DNA of 64,000 nt, taken from Arcanobacterium bovis (GTDB taxonomy: Bacteria > Actinomycetota > Actinomycetes > Actinomycetales > Actinomycetaceae). The stretch is from the NCBI RefSeq assembly GCF_004331995.1, contig NZ_SJDT01000003.1, forward strand, positions 186,001 to 250,000. Direction: 5' to 3'. The notes beneath the pieces were generated by a model. It was given only the letters and a program-made list of their open reading frames with translations, searched no databases and was not told the origin of the DNA. Shown piece after piece: positions 42,097 to 51,598 of this stretch. The number at the start of each line of letters is the position of its first letter. Position 1 is the stretch's first letter. The translations under genes and the position numbers were made by a program.

Positions 42097-43363
42097 TACC
42101 CTTTTCCTCTTTCACCTGTTCCGAGTCTTTAGCCTGTTCTTTGGCTTCTTTTTCGGTTGCTTTCGCCATCTCTTTCGCTTTTCCAGCCGCCTTTGTATTG
42201 AGCTTGTCAATCAAGCCACGGCGCAAATCAGGCAAAACAATTCCCGAAATCGGATCATGCTCCCAATCGAGAGTATATAGATCCGACTTGGTAACGTAAT
42301 TCGGAGTTTCGTCAATATGCGGGTAGTAAGCCTTAGTGATCGCAAGCTGCTCAGGCGGATTAGCAATGAATGCACCTGCCTGTAAGGTAACACGCGCAAT
42401 CAGGTTCACCCACAGTAGGATCGTAGCAATAGCAGCAAAAGGAGCAAGTAAAGCGTTATTTGAAACGGACGATACTGCCGTCGTACCTATGATACGCAGC
42501 ACCGACGAAGCGAAACCGGCCAGTGCTGAACCAAGTAACAGATCGCGGCGTGGTGCGCGTGCGCCGGCCATATAACGGAAGATGAACATAAAGACAAGCG
42601 TGTCAATAACCAGACCGATGATGAACGTACCGCCATTGAGAATCACATTGCCCCAGCTATCGGGCAAGCCGATCAAATCAAAGAGCTGCTCTGAGAAAAA
42701 GGCCGTTACGGTGCTCAGACCCACTGACGTAAGTACACCTAATCCAATAACCACAAAACCTGCCAAATCCAGCAGTTTTGCCTTCGCAAAATTCGTTGGG
42801 ATGCGAGCCAAGCCGAACATCGCTTGAATAGCAGTACGCAAACCTGCCATCAACGACAACGCCGACCACAGCAGCACAAATATCGACACTAAAGTGATGA
42901 GGTTGAATGGATTATCGACGATGAGCGACTGTGGATCAATCAGACCTTTCGGCGCTGATTCAGTCTTCAAAATCCCTGGTAACGAGGTATTGACAGCCTC
43001 CACAATTTTATCGAAGAGCGCCTTATTTCCGCCCACAATAACTGAGAAGGCGGTAAAAGCTATGGTGAGAGCTCCAGCAATCGCAAAGAGAGCAGAATAT
43101 GCGAGTCCGCCGGCGAGTAAAGCGCCTCGCACTGCTCCGTAGCGTTGCAGTGCACGCATGATCCGCAAACCGTTCACGTATGCCATAATTTGGTTAATTT
43201 TTGACATGAGGGAGTCATCGTCTGGGTGCTTAGCCTGCTCGTTCTCCCAGGTGGCAGTGGCGTCAAGCGCCCCTTCCAAATCTCGATTCACTGCCTCGAA
43301 ATCCTGCACATCCGTACCCTGCTCCACCGAACTGCGCTTAGTTTTGCTTGTCATAGTGCCCAT
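42074..43363 (-). CDS. YihY/BrkB family membrane protein
   Basis: The 429-residue protein has six hydrophobic segments between about residues 80 and 320, with the family motifs ALLAGGLAYSALFAIAGAL and LLWVNLIARVTLQAGAFIA. YihY/BrkB proteins are inner-membrane proteins of uncertain role, some proposed as transporters; they are not RNase BN as once thought. The N-terminal 60 residues and the C-terminal 60 residues are highly charged; the tail is a Lys/Glu-rich helix (EMAKATEKEAKEQAKDSEQV). It follows xthA on the same strand by 9 bp. Confidence 0.88.
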   Translation of the reverse strand: MGTMTSKTKRSSVEQGTDVQDFEAVNRDLEGALDATATWENEQAKHPDDDSLMSKINQIMAYVNGLRIMRALQRYGAVRGALLAGGLAYSALFAIAGALTIAFTAFSVIVGGNKALFDKIVEAVNTSLPGILKTESAPKGLIDPQSLIVDNPFNLITLVSIFVLLWSALSLMAGLRTAIQAMFGLARIPTNFAKAKLLDLAGFVVIGLGVLTSVGLSTVTAFFSEQLFDLIGLPDSWGNVILNGGTFIIGLVIDTLVFMFIFRYMAGARAPRRDLLLGSALAGFASSVLRIIGTTAVSSVSNNALLAPFAAIATILLWVNLIARVTLQAGAFIANPPEQLAITKAYYPHIDETPNYVTKSDLYTLDWEHDPISGIVLPDLRRGLIDKLNTKAAGKAKEMAKATEKEAKEQAKDSEQVKEEKGNEPKPSR

Positions 43364-43372
43364 GATTGCCCC

Positions 43373-44197
43373 TTAGTTCTCTCGGTATTCAATGATTAAT
43401 GGAGCATGATCCGACCAGCGTTGATCGCGCCCTTGCGCTCTATCAACCCGTTGCCACTGCGCACAATCGGCAAGTTCGGGATTGGTCATCTGATAGTCAA
43501 TACGCCAGCCCACATTGTTATCGAAAGCGCGCCCGCGCTGTGACCACCACGTGTATGGACCTTGCTCATCGCCCACGAGAGCTCGCTGCGTATCCACATA
43601 ACCTAGCTCTCCAAACCAACGGTCAAGATATGCAATTTCCGGATCGAGAACACCGGCAGTCTTGTTGTGGTTCGGTTTCCAATTCTTAATATCACGCTCC
43701 GTGTGCACAATATTAAAATCGCCTCCCACCAGCACATGTGCTAGTTCTCGCGATTGTTTGAGTTGTTCGAGGCGTGCAGTGACGCGGTCCAGATGGGCGT
43801 ATTTCGCTTCCATTTTCTCTGGCTTATCAGCCACACCAGAATGGAGATATGCACTGATAAAAGTGGTGTTGAACTGGGGAATATCTACTTCTACCCAACG
43901 TCCAGTATCCACGGGAAGTTCCATTGCGCCGTCGTCCAAACCTTCGGCGATCCCCAAACGCACCGCCGAAACCTCCACGGTGTTCTTTACTGCGACGGCG
44001 ACACCGGCACGTCCGGCGAGCAAAGAGGCTTGCTGGTAGACGGCGTACTGCCCACCAAGCAGATCCGGAACCAGCTCCTCAGGAGCGCGCACTTCTTGCA
44101 GCAACAAAACATCAGGTTGAACGTCAGAAAGCCACTGCGGCATTCCTTTTCGAACTGCGGCACGTAAGCCATTAACATTGCAGGTCGCAATCAGCAT
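43373..44197 (-). CDS. xthA: Exodeoxyribonuclease III family AP endonuclease
   Basis: The 274-residue enzyme acts on abasic sites in base-excision repair. Motifs of the EEP superfamily are visible: ATCNVNGLRAA, LLQEVRAPEE (Glu), GGDFNIVHTERD (Asp-x-Asn), and the C-terminal WRIDYQMTNPEL and SDHAPLIIEY (Asp-His). I prefer the start MLIATCNVNG at 44197 because GGAG lies 6 bases upstream; an upstream ATG at 44212 is possible. It precedes the YihY gene in the same direction. Confidence 0.93.
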   Translation of the reverse strand: MLIATCNVNGLRAAVRKGMPQWLSDVQPDVLLLQEVRAPEELVPDLLGGQYAVYQQASLLAGRAGVAVAVKNTVEVSAVRLGIAEGLDDGAMELPVDTGRWVEVDIPQFNTTFISAYLHSGVADKPEKMEAKYAHLDRVTARLEQLKQSRELAHVLVGGDFNIVHTERDIKNWKPNHNKTAGVLDPEIAYLDRWFGELGYVDTQRALVGDEQGPYTWWSQRGRAFDNNVGWRIDYQMTNPELADCAQWQRVDRAQGRDQRWSDHAPLIIEYREN

Positions 44198-44250
44198 AGA
44201 CACTCCAGACATGTGAGAAAGAGGTTATGCCAATTCTACCGAAAGCAGAA

Positions 44251-44300
44251 ACGTGTGCTGGGTGGTTTTCGCCCTCAGCGGTGAACCACCCAGCACACGT
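44251..44300 (-). terminator. Terminator after folD
   Basis: A 17-bp perfect stem (44251-44267 with 44284-44300) encloses a 16-base loop that can pair further. It lies between the folD stop and the xthA start. The following minus-strand bases TTCTGCTTTCGG are moderately U-rich. Confidence 0.7.
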
Positions 44301-44354
44301 TGAAGTGAGCATTACGGCATTCAGAGTTTATTCAACTCCAGAACTTCCAAGCCC

Positions 44355-45242
44355 TTATGAAGTAGCAGGAAGCATTTCCGCTGCTTCCACTACGTTTACC
44401 AGAAGCATTGCTCGTGTCATTGGCCCGACCCCGCCCGGATTTGGAGAAAGCCAACCAGCAACACGTGCAACATCTGGATGCACATCACCTAAAATTTTAG
44501 ATTTGCCGGTGGATTCGTTGCGCTCGCGCGTCACTCCCACGTCGAATACAGCAGCTCCGGGCCGTACCATCTCAGGTTTGAGCAGGTGAGCGACGCCGGT
44601 TGCCACCACAACGATATCCGCACGCTTGGTGTGTTCAGCAAGGTCACGGGTGCCGATATGACATCCGTCCACCGTAGCATTGATTGAGGTGTGTGATAGC
44701 AACACAGACAGCGGCCGCCCTACGGTGCTACCGAGTCCTACCGCGCACACATTGGCACCGTCCCACGTAACTCCCCCGCGTCGACCCAATTCCACAATTC
44801 CTCGTGGTGTACAAGGGATCGGACTCGTGAAGGGTTTATCGTTGTTTAGCAGGAGTTTTCCAAGGTTATACGGGTGCAAGCCATCGGCGTCTTTAGCCGG
44901 ATTGATGGCTGCCAGAACGTCGTCGGCATCAATACCGGGCGGCAAGGGAAGCTGCACGATATAGCCAGTACATTCTTGTGCGTCGTTCAAATCCCGAACG
45001 GCCGCCAGCACGTCATTTTTGGTAGCAGATTCAGGCAAATCAATGCGCATCGAAGCGATCCCCACATCAGCACAGTCCTGATGCTTACCTCCAACATAAA
45101 TTTTTGAAGCGGGATCACTGCCGACGAGAATTGTCCCTAATCCCGGGTGCACACCCTTGTTTTTGAGGGCTTCCACCCGAAGTCGGAGCTCATCCTTGAT
45201 TTGCGAAGCTACAGCTTTTCCATCAAGTCTGATCGCGTTCAT
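44355..45242 (-). CDS. folD: Methylenetetrahydrofolate dehydrogenase/cyclohydrolase
   Basis: The 295-residue bifunctional enzyme interconverts methylene-, methenyl- and 10-formyl-tetrahydrofolate. Family motifs are [16 protein letters not shown] (active site region), [15 protein letters not shown], and the NADP-binding [14 protein letters not shown] followed by [13 protein letters not shown]. The catalytic lysine lies in [11 protein letters not shown], where Tyr/Gly positions differ slightly from the usual YVxxK (sequence [10 protein letters not shown] keeps the YVxxK spacing). It overlaps glyA by 4 bp and shares its riboswitch-controlled transcript. Confidence 0.95.
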   Translation of the reverse strand: MNAIRLDGKAVASQIKDELRLRVEALKNKGVHPGLGTILVGSDPASKIYVGGKHQDCADVGIASMRIDLPESATKNDVLAAVRDLNDAQECTGYIVQLPLPPGIDADDVLAAINPAKDADGLHPYNLGKLLLNNDKPFTSPIPCTPRGIVELGRRGGVTWDGANVCAVGLGSTVGRPLSVLLSHTSINATVDGCHIGTRDLAEHTKRADIVVVATGVAHLLKPEMVRPGAAVFDVGVTRERNESTGKSKILGDVHPDVARVAGWLSPNPGGVGPMTRAMLLVNVVEAAEMLPATS

Positions 45243-46537
45243 GCTAGATGAGTCTGATCAAGGCCAGGATACAGCGGGAACTTCTCGGTGAGCTTCGCCG
45301 TGCGAGCTCGCAGAGCAGGAATATCAGCAGATGCGCCGTCACGCAAAGCAGTGGCGATAATATCGGCAACTTCCGTGAACTCAGCAGCGCCAAAACCACG
45401 GGTGGCCAACGCCGGAGTGCCAATACGCAAACCGGAGGTAACAGCCGGTGGACGTGGATCAAATGGTACTGAGTTACGGTTGACAGTGATACCAACCTCA
45501 TCGAGCAAATCTTCGGCTTCTTGCCCATTCATCTGCGCATTACGCAGATCAACAAGCACAAGATGCACATCCGTTCCGCCCGATACCACGGCAATATTCT
45601 TTTCTACGACGTCGGCCTGCATCAGTCGATTTGCGAGGATCTTAGCGCCTTCAAGCGTGCGAACTTGCCGATCTTTGAACTCAGGCGTAGCCGCGATCTT
45701 CATTGCGATAGCTTTCGCTGCCACCACATGCATGAGCGGTCCACCCTGCTGACCAGGAAATACTGCCGAATTGAGTTTCTTTCCAAGCGGCTCAAATTCC
45801 TTTGCCAAAATCATGCCTGACCGTGGACCACCGATGGTCTTGTGGATCGTCGTGGTAACGACGTCGGCGTAATCCACTGGATTTGGATGCAGACCTGCCG
45901 CAACGAGTCCTGCGAAATGCGCCATATCTACCCACAAATATGCGCCAACTTCATCAGCGATGGCTCGGAATGCAGCAAAATCAAGCTGGCGTGGATAAGC
46001 GGACCAACCGGCAATAATAAGCTTTGGCTTCGTTTCGAGTGCCTTGGCACGCACCTCATCCATATCGATGAGGTAGTCCTTCTCCGAAACACCGTAAGCT
46101 ACCATATTGAAATTCTTGCCGGAGAAGTTGAGCTTCATTCCATGGGTGAGATGTCCACCGTGTGCAAGTTCCAAGCCCATCACGGTATCGCCTGGATTGA
46201 CTAGTGCATGATAAATCGCTGCATTTGCCTGTGCGCCCGAGTGTGGCTGCACATTAACGTATCCTGCGCCGAAAACTTCTTTGGCCCGATCACGCGCAAG
46301 ATTCTCTACGATATCAACGTGCTCACACCCGCCGTAATAGCGACGCCCAGGATAGCCCTCTGCATATTTATTCGTAAGCACTGAGCCTTGTGCTTGGAGC
46401 ACTGCTCGCGGCACAAAATTCTCTGACGCGATCATTTCCAGAGTATTACGCTGGCGTTCTAATTCGAGATCAAGTACGCGAGCTACATCTGGATCAAGTT
46501 CTGCGAGCGATTGATTGAGCAAATCGTTCGATGCCAT
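45239..46537 (-). CDS. glyA: Serine hydroxymethyltransferase
   Basis: The 432-residue PLP enzyme converts serine and tetrahydrofolate to glycine and methylene-tetrahydrofolate. The PLP lysine is in [55 protein letters not shown] and the [13 protein letters not shown] segment are all conserved. GGAGGA lies 10 bases before the start. A ZTP riboswitch precedes it, tying expression to purine/folate status. folD follows with a 4-bp overlap. Confidence 0.97.
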   Translation of the reverse strand: MASNDLLNQSLAELDPDVARVLDLELERQRNTLEMIASENFVPRAVLQAQGSVLTNKYAEGYPGRRYYGGCEHVDIVENLARDRAKEVFGAGYVNVQPHSGAQANAAIYHALVNPGDTVMGLELAHGGHLTHGMKLNFSGKNFNMVAYGVSEKDYLIDMDEVRAKALETKPKLIIAGWSAYPRQLDFAAFRAIADEVGAYLWVDMAHFAGLVAAGLHPNPVDYADVVTTTIHKTIGGPRSGMILAKEFEPLGKKLNSAVFPGQQGGPLMHVVAAKAIAMKIAATPEFKDRQVRTLEGAKILANRLMQADVVEKNIAVVSGGTDVHLVLVDLRNAQMNGQEAEDLLDEVGITVNRNSVPFDPRPPAVTSGLRIGTPALATRGFGAAEFTEVADIIATALRDGASADIPALRARTAKLTEKFPLYPGLDQTHLA

Positions 46538-46600
46538 TCTGGCTGTCCTCCTGCAGTGTTTCTAGTGGCAGTGCGCGTGCAAGCTGCACTGTTCGATCAC

Positions 46601-46680
46601 TTGCCCAGGCGAGCGACTAGCGATCCTCTGTTTGTCCGCTCCCCGGTGGTGACCACCTCAGGCGCCAGTTGCGGATGAGT
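46601..46680 (-). ncRNA. ZTP (pfl) riboswitch upstream of glyA-folD
   Basis: The minus-strand RNA has all conserved blocks of the pfl motif in order: UCCGC then AACUGGCGC, an arm GGUGGUCACCACC, GGGGAGCGGA closing stem P1, and after a 25-base linker CGCCUGGGCA. This class binds ZTP/ZMP and turns on folate and purine genes when 10-formyl-THF is short. glyA and folD are classic targets. Downstream, CAGTGC...GCACTG (about 46571-46594) may form the expression platform before the GGAGGA ribosome binding site; I see no U-tract, so control may be translational. Confidence 0.92.
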
Positions 46681-46854
46681 TCATTCTATCCCACTTCCGC
46701 ATAGGCAACAGTGTGATCCATCATTCGGAAATGTGAAAATGCTCCAGCTTCCTCTTTCTGAGACGATTTTCTGAGCAAGTATTTACGCGACGCCGTCATT
46801 TTTCATACTCTGAGCACACGCGCGAACATTTTTTGCGTGCTTTATGCTGGAAGA

Positions 46855-47703
46855 ATGAATTCAGAGAAACTCGTCTTGACAATGTCGTGCCCCGATAAAC
46901 CCGGAATTGTTTACGCCGTTACAGGTCTGCTCGCATCCGTGGGCGGCAATATTCTCGAATCCCAGCAGTACAATGACGACGCCGAGGGCCGGTTTTTCAT
47001 CCGAATCGAAGCTTTTGTTCCAGGTGGCAAAAGCACAATTGAAGCGGCTATGACGCAGCTCGCCCAAAACTATTCAATGGACTTCCGTATTGCGGAAATT
47101 GATAAGCCAGTTCGTACCCTCATTATGGTTACAAAAGAGAGCCATTGCCTTTCGGATTTGTTGGCAAAACATCGCGACGGGCGCCTTCCGATTGACATTG
47201 CCGCTGTAGTGGGAAATCACGAAGATCTGCGGTCAATCGCCGAGTTTTACGAACAAGAATTCATATATATCCCGATTACAGCGCAATCAAAGCAAGAAGC
47301 CGAACAAGAGCTCCTCAATATCGTGCGTGAGCGGGAAGTGGAGCTTGTAGTTTTGGCTCGTTATATGCAGATTCTTTCTCCCGAGCTGTGCCAAATTTTG
47401 GCGGGGAATGTTATTAACATTCACCATTCTTTCTTACCGTCGTTCAAAGGAGCTCGCCCCTATGCGCAGGCTCATCAACGCGGCGTGAAACTCATCGGCG
47501 CTACAGCTCATTACGTCACAATGGATCTAGATGAAGGCCCCATTATCGAACAAGACGTGGTTCGCGTGGCTCATAACGACACTCTTCACGACCTCGTTGC
47601 CAAAGGTGCGGAAGTCGAACGGCAAGTTCTCTCCCGTGCAGTACGTTGGCACGCTGAGCACCGCGTACTCATGAACGGTAGCCGCACGGTTATTTTCAGC
47701 TAG
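46855..47703 (+). CDS. purU: Formyltetrahydrofolate deformylase
   Basis: The enzyme hydrolyses 10-formyl-THF to formate and THF, balancing one-carbon pools. An ACT domain lies at the N-terminus (LTMSCPDKPGIVYAVTGLLA) and a formyltransferase-like domain at the C-terminus with ARYMQILSPELC, NIHHSFLPSFKGARPYAQAH and GATAHYVTMDLDEGPII. I choose ATG 46855 (MNSEKLVLTMSCPDKPG; 282 residues) over an in-frame ATG 18 bases earlier, since the family starts close to the ACT domain. It is divergent from glyA-folD. Confidence 0.94.
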   Translation: MNSEKLVLTMSCPDKPGIVYAVTGLLASVGGNILESQQYNDDAEGRFFIRIEAFVPGGKSTIEAAMTQLAQNYSMDFRIAEIDKPVRTLIMVTKESHCLSDLLAKHRDGRLPIDIAAVVGNHEDLRSIAEFYEQEFIYIPITAQSKQEAEQELLNIVREREVELVVLARYMQILSPELCQILAGNVINIHHSFLPSFKGARPYAQAHQRGVKLIGATAHYVTMDLDEGPIIEQDVVRVAHNDTLHDLVAKGAEVERQVLSRAVRWHAEHRVLMNGSRTVIFS

Positions 47704-48359
47704 TTAATCCCGCGCGCGGCCGCCCAGCGTGACAGCTCGCGCCGGTTCGAGAGCTGCAATTTCCTTAGTACCGCAGACACGTGCGTTTCCACCGTCTTTA
47801 TTGAAATGTACAGTTCAGTGGCAACCTCTCGATAGGTATAGCCGCGCGCAATCAAACGCATAACCTCTTTTTCGCGCGTTGACAACGCATCGAGATCAGG
47901 ATCGGCCGAGCCATGCGTTGGTCCTGCACCACCGAATGCGTCAAGAACGAAACCTGCTAGGCGAGGTGAGAACGCGGCGTCGCCACCAGCCACACGTTTA
48001 ACAGCTTCTACCAGCTCATCAGTATTGATCGATTTGGTCACGTAACCGCGAGCGCCTGCGCGAATAACCGATACGACGTCGTCGGCCGCATCAGAAACAG
48101 ATAGCGCGAGAAAACGCGGGGTGTGCTCGAGCCCGAGCGCCAAAATTCGTTGTACAACCTCAGCACCGCCACCACCGTTTCCTCCGGGCAAGTGAACGTC
48201 GAGAAGCACGACGTCGCAGGGCACAGTGCGGATTGTATCCACAGCCGAACCGACGTCGGCGGCCTCCCCCACAATTCTAAAATCAGGCTCAGCATTTTTG
48301 AGCTGCATAGAAACCCCGGTCCGCACGAGGTCGTGATCATCAACAATGATAATATCCAC
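47700..48359 (-). CDS. LuxR/NarL-type response regulator
   Basis: The 219-residue regulator has a receiver domain with DDHD (7-10), phospho-acceptor Asp54 in VVLLDVHLPGG and Lys in YVTKSINTDELV. The C-terminal helix-turn-helix is LSTREKEVMRLIARGYTYRE followed by VATELYISIKTVETHVS. It starts with GTG immediately after the histidine-kinase stop (no gap), so both are one unit. The pair resembles LiaSR/VraSR or PspC-linked actinobacterial systems that sense envelope stress; the likely target is the divergent PspC operon. Its stop overlaps the purU 3' end by a few bases, convergently. Confidence 0.93.
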   Translation of the reverse strand: MDIIIVDDHDLVRTGVSMQLKNAEPDFRIVGEAADVGSAVDTIRTVPCDVVLLDVHLPGGNGGGGAEVVQRILALGLEHTPRFLALSVSDAADDVVSVIRAGARGYVTKSINTDELVEAVKRVAGGDAAFSPRLAGFVLDAFGGAGPTHGSADPDLDALSTREKEVMRLIARGYTYREVATELYISIKTVETHVSAVLRKLQLSNRRELSRWAAARGIN

Positions 48360-49673
48360 TTATTTCTCACCTTCATTATTTATTAAGCTCATATAGACCT
48401 CTGTACCACCATTGGGCAGCGGGGTGCGAATTTTCACGTGTCCGCCTACGCGTTCCATGCGTCCGATAAGCGATTCGCGGATACCAGCGCGATCTTCACC
48501 AATATTATCTAGATCGAATCCTTCACCGCGATCACGCACCCACACCGCCGATTCCGCATCGCTCAGCTCGGCATACACCGAAACGGGATGACTTCCGCCG
48601 TGCTTACACGCATTTGTTATCGCTTCGCCAGCGGCAGCCACGAGCGCGTGCAGAGCGGGCGACGGCGAAGCGTCACCAGTGACGACGATGTCCACCTCAT
48701 GCTGGTATCGGCGCTCAAGTTCTTGCACCACATCACGCAATTCGGTTGCGAGCGACGTGCCTGTTTCTGGCCGGTCCTCATACAGATACCGGCGCAAATC
48801 TTGCTCTTGAGAACGCGCCAGCATACTCACAACATCAGGCTCATGAGCCCGCGCGCGGATTAACGACAGCGTTTGCAATACCGAATCATGCAAGTGAGCT
48901 GCAATATCGGCGCGTTCAGCCTCACGGATTTTTTCTTCGTTAGTGTGGATCAGATTGGTGCGCAGTTGCGCCATAATCGGAGCAATGACGAGTGCAATAG
49001 CTGCTAAAACGGCAATTCCAGTAAGGAACCCAGCAGCAATCGCTGAAATCCCGCCGCTGTAGGTAATCAATAGCACGGCGCCAATGGCGGAAATCGTGGC
49101 GCCGATAAGAACAGTCGAAAAAGAAACCGTTCCATCGGTGAGTGGTCCTGCCCAGGCGATCAAGCCACCACCGAGAATCAGGAGCATAAACAGAACCGGG
49201 TACGACCAGGTTCCAAATACATCTAGACCGCTCAATGCGATTGCAACAGCGCACAGTACTAAAAGAAGAATGAGCACGATATGGGTGGAGATGCTATTGC
49301 GCGGTTCTCGCTGCTCACGCTTGGTGTTTACAACATATTCAAGCGGGCGCACGATCCGTTGCTGTTCAACCGGAATGTCTAACGCAGGTGTGTAACGCGG
49401 CAACTGCACGGCAAGCACCAGGTAAATAATCGGGCTAACCATAAACGGGATCAATGCGAAGAACAGGAGTCGCCATATGGCAACGTGCCCACCCACATGA
49501 ACCGATAGCCCTCGACACACTCCGGCAATAACCGCAGGTCTACGCCTCGCAAGCACTGGTCGTTGGCGAGCGCGCGGATCTCGCAGTTCCGAAAAATCGT
49601 ATTTTTCCGATGCCGAATCATGGTTAGGATCGTGCAAAATGTTCACATTCAAGATGTTCCCATGAAATAGCAT
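48360..49673 (-). CDS. PspC-domain sensor histidine kinase
   Basis: The 437-residue sensor begins with a PspC domain (about 40-110; VIAGVCRGLSVHVGGHVAIW), followed by five to six further membrane helices to about 255. The HisKA_3 dimerisation segment is ADIAAHLHDSVLQTLSLIRA (phospho-His in HLHD), and the HATPase shows GEAITNACKHG, VRDRGEGFD and IRESLIGRMERVGG. The fusion of PspC to the kinase is a known actinobacterial design. The exact start is uncertain; GTG codons a few residues inside are alternatives. The 110 bp to the divergent PspC gene contain direct repeats. Confidence 0.9.
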   Translation of the reverse strand: MLFHGNILNVNILHDPNHDSASEKYDFSELRDPRARQRPVLARRRPAVIAGVCRGLSVHVGGHVAIWRLLFFALIPFMVSPIIYLVLAVQLPRYTPALDIPVEQQRIVRPLEYVVNTKREQREPRNSISTHIVLILLLVLCAVAIALSGLDVFGTWSYPVLFMLLILGGGLIAWAGPLTDGTVSFSTVLIGATISAIGAVLLITYSGGISAIAAGFLTGIAVLAAIALVIAPIMAQLRTNLIHTNEEKIREAERADIAAHLHDSVLQTLSLIRARAHEPDVVSMLARSQEQDLRRYLYEDRPETGTSLATELRDVVQELERRYQHEVDIVVTGDASPSPALHALVAAAGEAITNACKHGGSHPVSVYAELSDAESAVWVRDRGEGFDLDNIGEDRAGIRESLIGRMERVGGHVKIRTPLPNGGTEVYMSLINNEGEK

Positions 49674-49692
49674 GAATAGAAAGGTGATCGCT

Positions 49693-49739
49693 ATAAATCA
49701 GGGTTTTTCATGAGGATAAATCAGGGTTCTTTCAGGGGG
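49693..49739. promoter_or_regulatory. TCAGGG direct repeats in the divergent PspC promoter region
   Basis: ATAAATCAGGGTT occurs at 49693-49705 and 49716-49728, and TCAGGGGG follows at 49732. The TCAGGG cores are 23 and 11 bp apart, close to whole helical turns, and lie between the divergent sensor kinase and PspC genes. They are good candidates for response-regulator binding. Confidence 0.5.
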
Positions 49740-49783
49740 TTTCCTGATACAGATTCGCGTGCCAATGCGGGCAGAATTCAAGT

Positions 49784-51598
49784 ATGGACAAATTCTTTAA
49801 TACAGTTCGCGGTTATCCGCTTCGCCGTACACATGACGGCATACTCGGTGGCGTATGCTCCGGTATCGCACACCGCTGGGGGCTAAACCCCATTCTCATC
49901 AGAATCCTTTTCGCGCTCGGACTCTTGTTCGGCGGTCTCTCGTTCTTTATCTATGGTCTTTTGTGGCTCCTAGTGCCTACATATCCAGAAAATAAGATCT
50001 CACTTGAGCAAACACTCCGTGGCAATCCGCAAGGTAGCACTCTAGTGGCAGGAATCATGACATTCCTTGGGCTAGTGAGCATTTCTTCACTGGGACATAT
50101 CGCAAAAGCCCTCACAATTGGGCTACTCATGATGCTGATACCACTTCTTGTAGTGGCATTCGCTGTTTGGGCAATCATTGTGTGGGGTTCGAAGAAAAAC
50201 CGTCCTCAGCCTCCATTTGACCAAACGCCAGGCGCTTCGTCGCCGTATGGAAATTCCTACGGCGTATACGAAAACCCTGCTGCGCCGTCGTCTGAAGGAG
50301 TAGCTTACGACGCAAATACTGCTTGGCCATCGGCATCAGATACTCCCACCGAGCAGTCTGATTATTCGCAACAGAATGCGTATTTTGCTGGCAATAACAA
50401 TGGCTACTATTCTGCGCCCAGCCCAGTGAATCCCACTGCCCCGTATGAGGCTGCTCCAAAAGTGGCAAAAGTGAAAACTCCTGCGGCATCTGGAACATAT
50501 ATCGCCAGTGTAGTGGCACTTGCCCTTGCGATACCCGCCATTGTGCTCCTCGCAGGAGGAACTATCGGAAGCGCCCTTGCTGCTATTGGCGCCGGCGTCG
50601 TAATTCTCGGTATCGGAATCGCAGTGGCAGGCGCACGTGGACTGCGCGCAACCTGGCTCACCGTATTGGCCTGGCTTTTGGCACCTCTTGCTGCTGGAGC
50701 GCTTATTCTGGGTATCGCCACGCCAAGCAATATGCTCAAAGATCCGAACTATCGGACGTTCGTGTTCACGTCCTCGCTGGCAGATAGCAATAACACCTCG
50801 TCGATTTTTAATACCAGCACGATAAACATCTCCAAAGATACGAGCGAACAGAATGCAGATATTTCTGCCATGATTTCAGATATGAAATTTGTGCTTTCTG
50901 ATAATGAGCCGGTGATCTTCGAGCTCAATGGCTACGGAGAGCTTTCCATTCAGAACTCGATGGGATGGAGCGTGCTCAATGAAGACAATAAGCCAGTGCT
51001 GAGCTTGGATAACCAAGAGATGATGAAGAAGGCTTCAGCAGACAAGAAAGCTGAGAAGCGCAAAGACGAACAAAAAGATCGTGAAGACGCCCAATCTCGA
51101 GGTAAAGAACAGGCAAAGCTTCAGGACGAACAGCAACCAGCCCAGCAGGCACAGCATCAAGGCAAACAGCAACCAGAGCTTCAGGCGCAACAACCTGACA
51201 AAGAGCAAAACGAAATGCAGGGAAACATGCGTAAAAGCTCTTTGCGCATCGAAATCGCTGGTTCGATGAGCGTAGCAAACCCTGCTGCTGTGAAGGATCC
51301 AAGCAAAGCACGTCATATTCGCCTTGATTTCACAGTTGGACGAATAGTCATTAAAGATGCCACGGCACTTGATCCTGCTACTCACATGGGTGGACCCACC
51401 TCGGATCGTCCAGCAGGGTTAACGCCTCCCCCAGGTGCACCGAATATGACAGGCGATCCTAATGTGCAACCCGATCCAAACGCACCAAGTACATCGGGAG
51501 CACCACCTGCACCAGGAACACCAAGTGCACCTACTGGAACAACTGCCCCTGTTGCACCTACTGCACCACAGGGAACCAATGAAGGAGGCAACAAATGA
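49784..51598 (+). CDS. PspC-domain multi-pass membrane protein with Gln-rich and Pro-rich tail
   Basis: The 604-residue protein starts with a PspC domain (about 8-68; DGILGGVCSGIAHRWGLNPI), then several membrane helices (about 85-135 and 235-310). The exterior domain after residue 325 resembles the LiaF-like C-terminal domains of envelope-stress proteins. It is split by a hydrophilic insert rich in Lys, Gln and Glu (about 410-485; repeats of type Q-Q-P-x-x-Q-A-Q) and ends with a Pro/Gly/Thr tail (about 536-604). It is divergent from the PspC kinase-regulator pair and probably its target and sensor partner. Its stop overlaps the next gene by 4 bp. Confidence 0.85.
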   Translation: MDKFFNTVRGYPLRRTHDGILGGVCSGIAHRWGLNPILIRILFALGLLFGGLSFFIYGLLWLLVPTYPENKISLEQTLRGNPQGSTLVAGIMTFLGLVSISSLGHIAKALTIGLLMMLIPLLVVAFAVWAIIVWGSKKNRPQPPFDQTPGASSPYGNSYGVYENPAAPSSEGVAYDANTAWPSASDTPTEQSDYSQQNAYFAGNNNGYYSAPSPVNPTAPYEAAPKVAKVKTPAASGTYIASVVALALAIPAIVLLAGGTIGSALAAIGAGVVILGIGIAVAGARGLRATWLTVLAWLLAPLAAGALILGIATPSNMLKDPNYRTFVFTSSLADSNNTSSIFNTSTINISKDTSEQNADISAMISDMKFVLSDNEPVIFELNGYGELSIQNSMGWSVLNEDNKPVLSLDNQEMMKKASADKKAEKRKDEQKDREDAQSRGKEQAKLQDEQQPAQQAQHQGKQQPELQAQQPDKEQNEMQGNMRKSSLRIEIAGSMSVANPAAVKDPSKARHIRLDFTVGRIVIKDATALDPATHMGGPTSDRPAGLTPPPGAPNMTGDPNVQPDPNAPSTSGAPPAPGTPSAPTGTTAPVAPTAPQGTNEGGNK

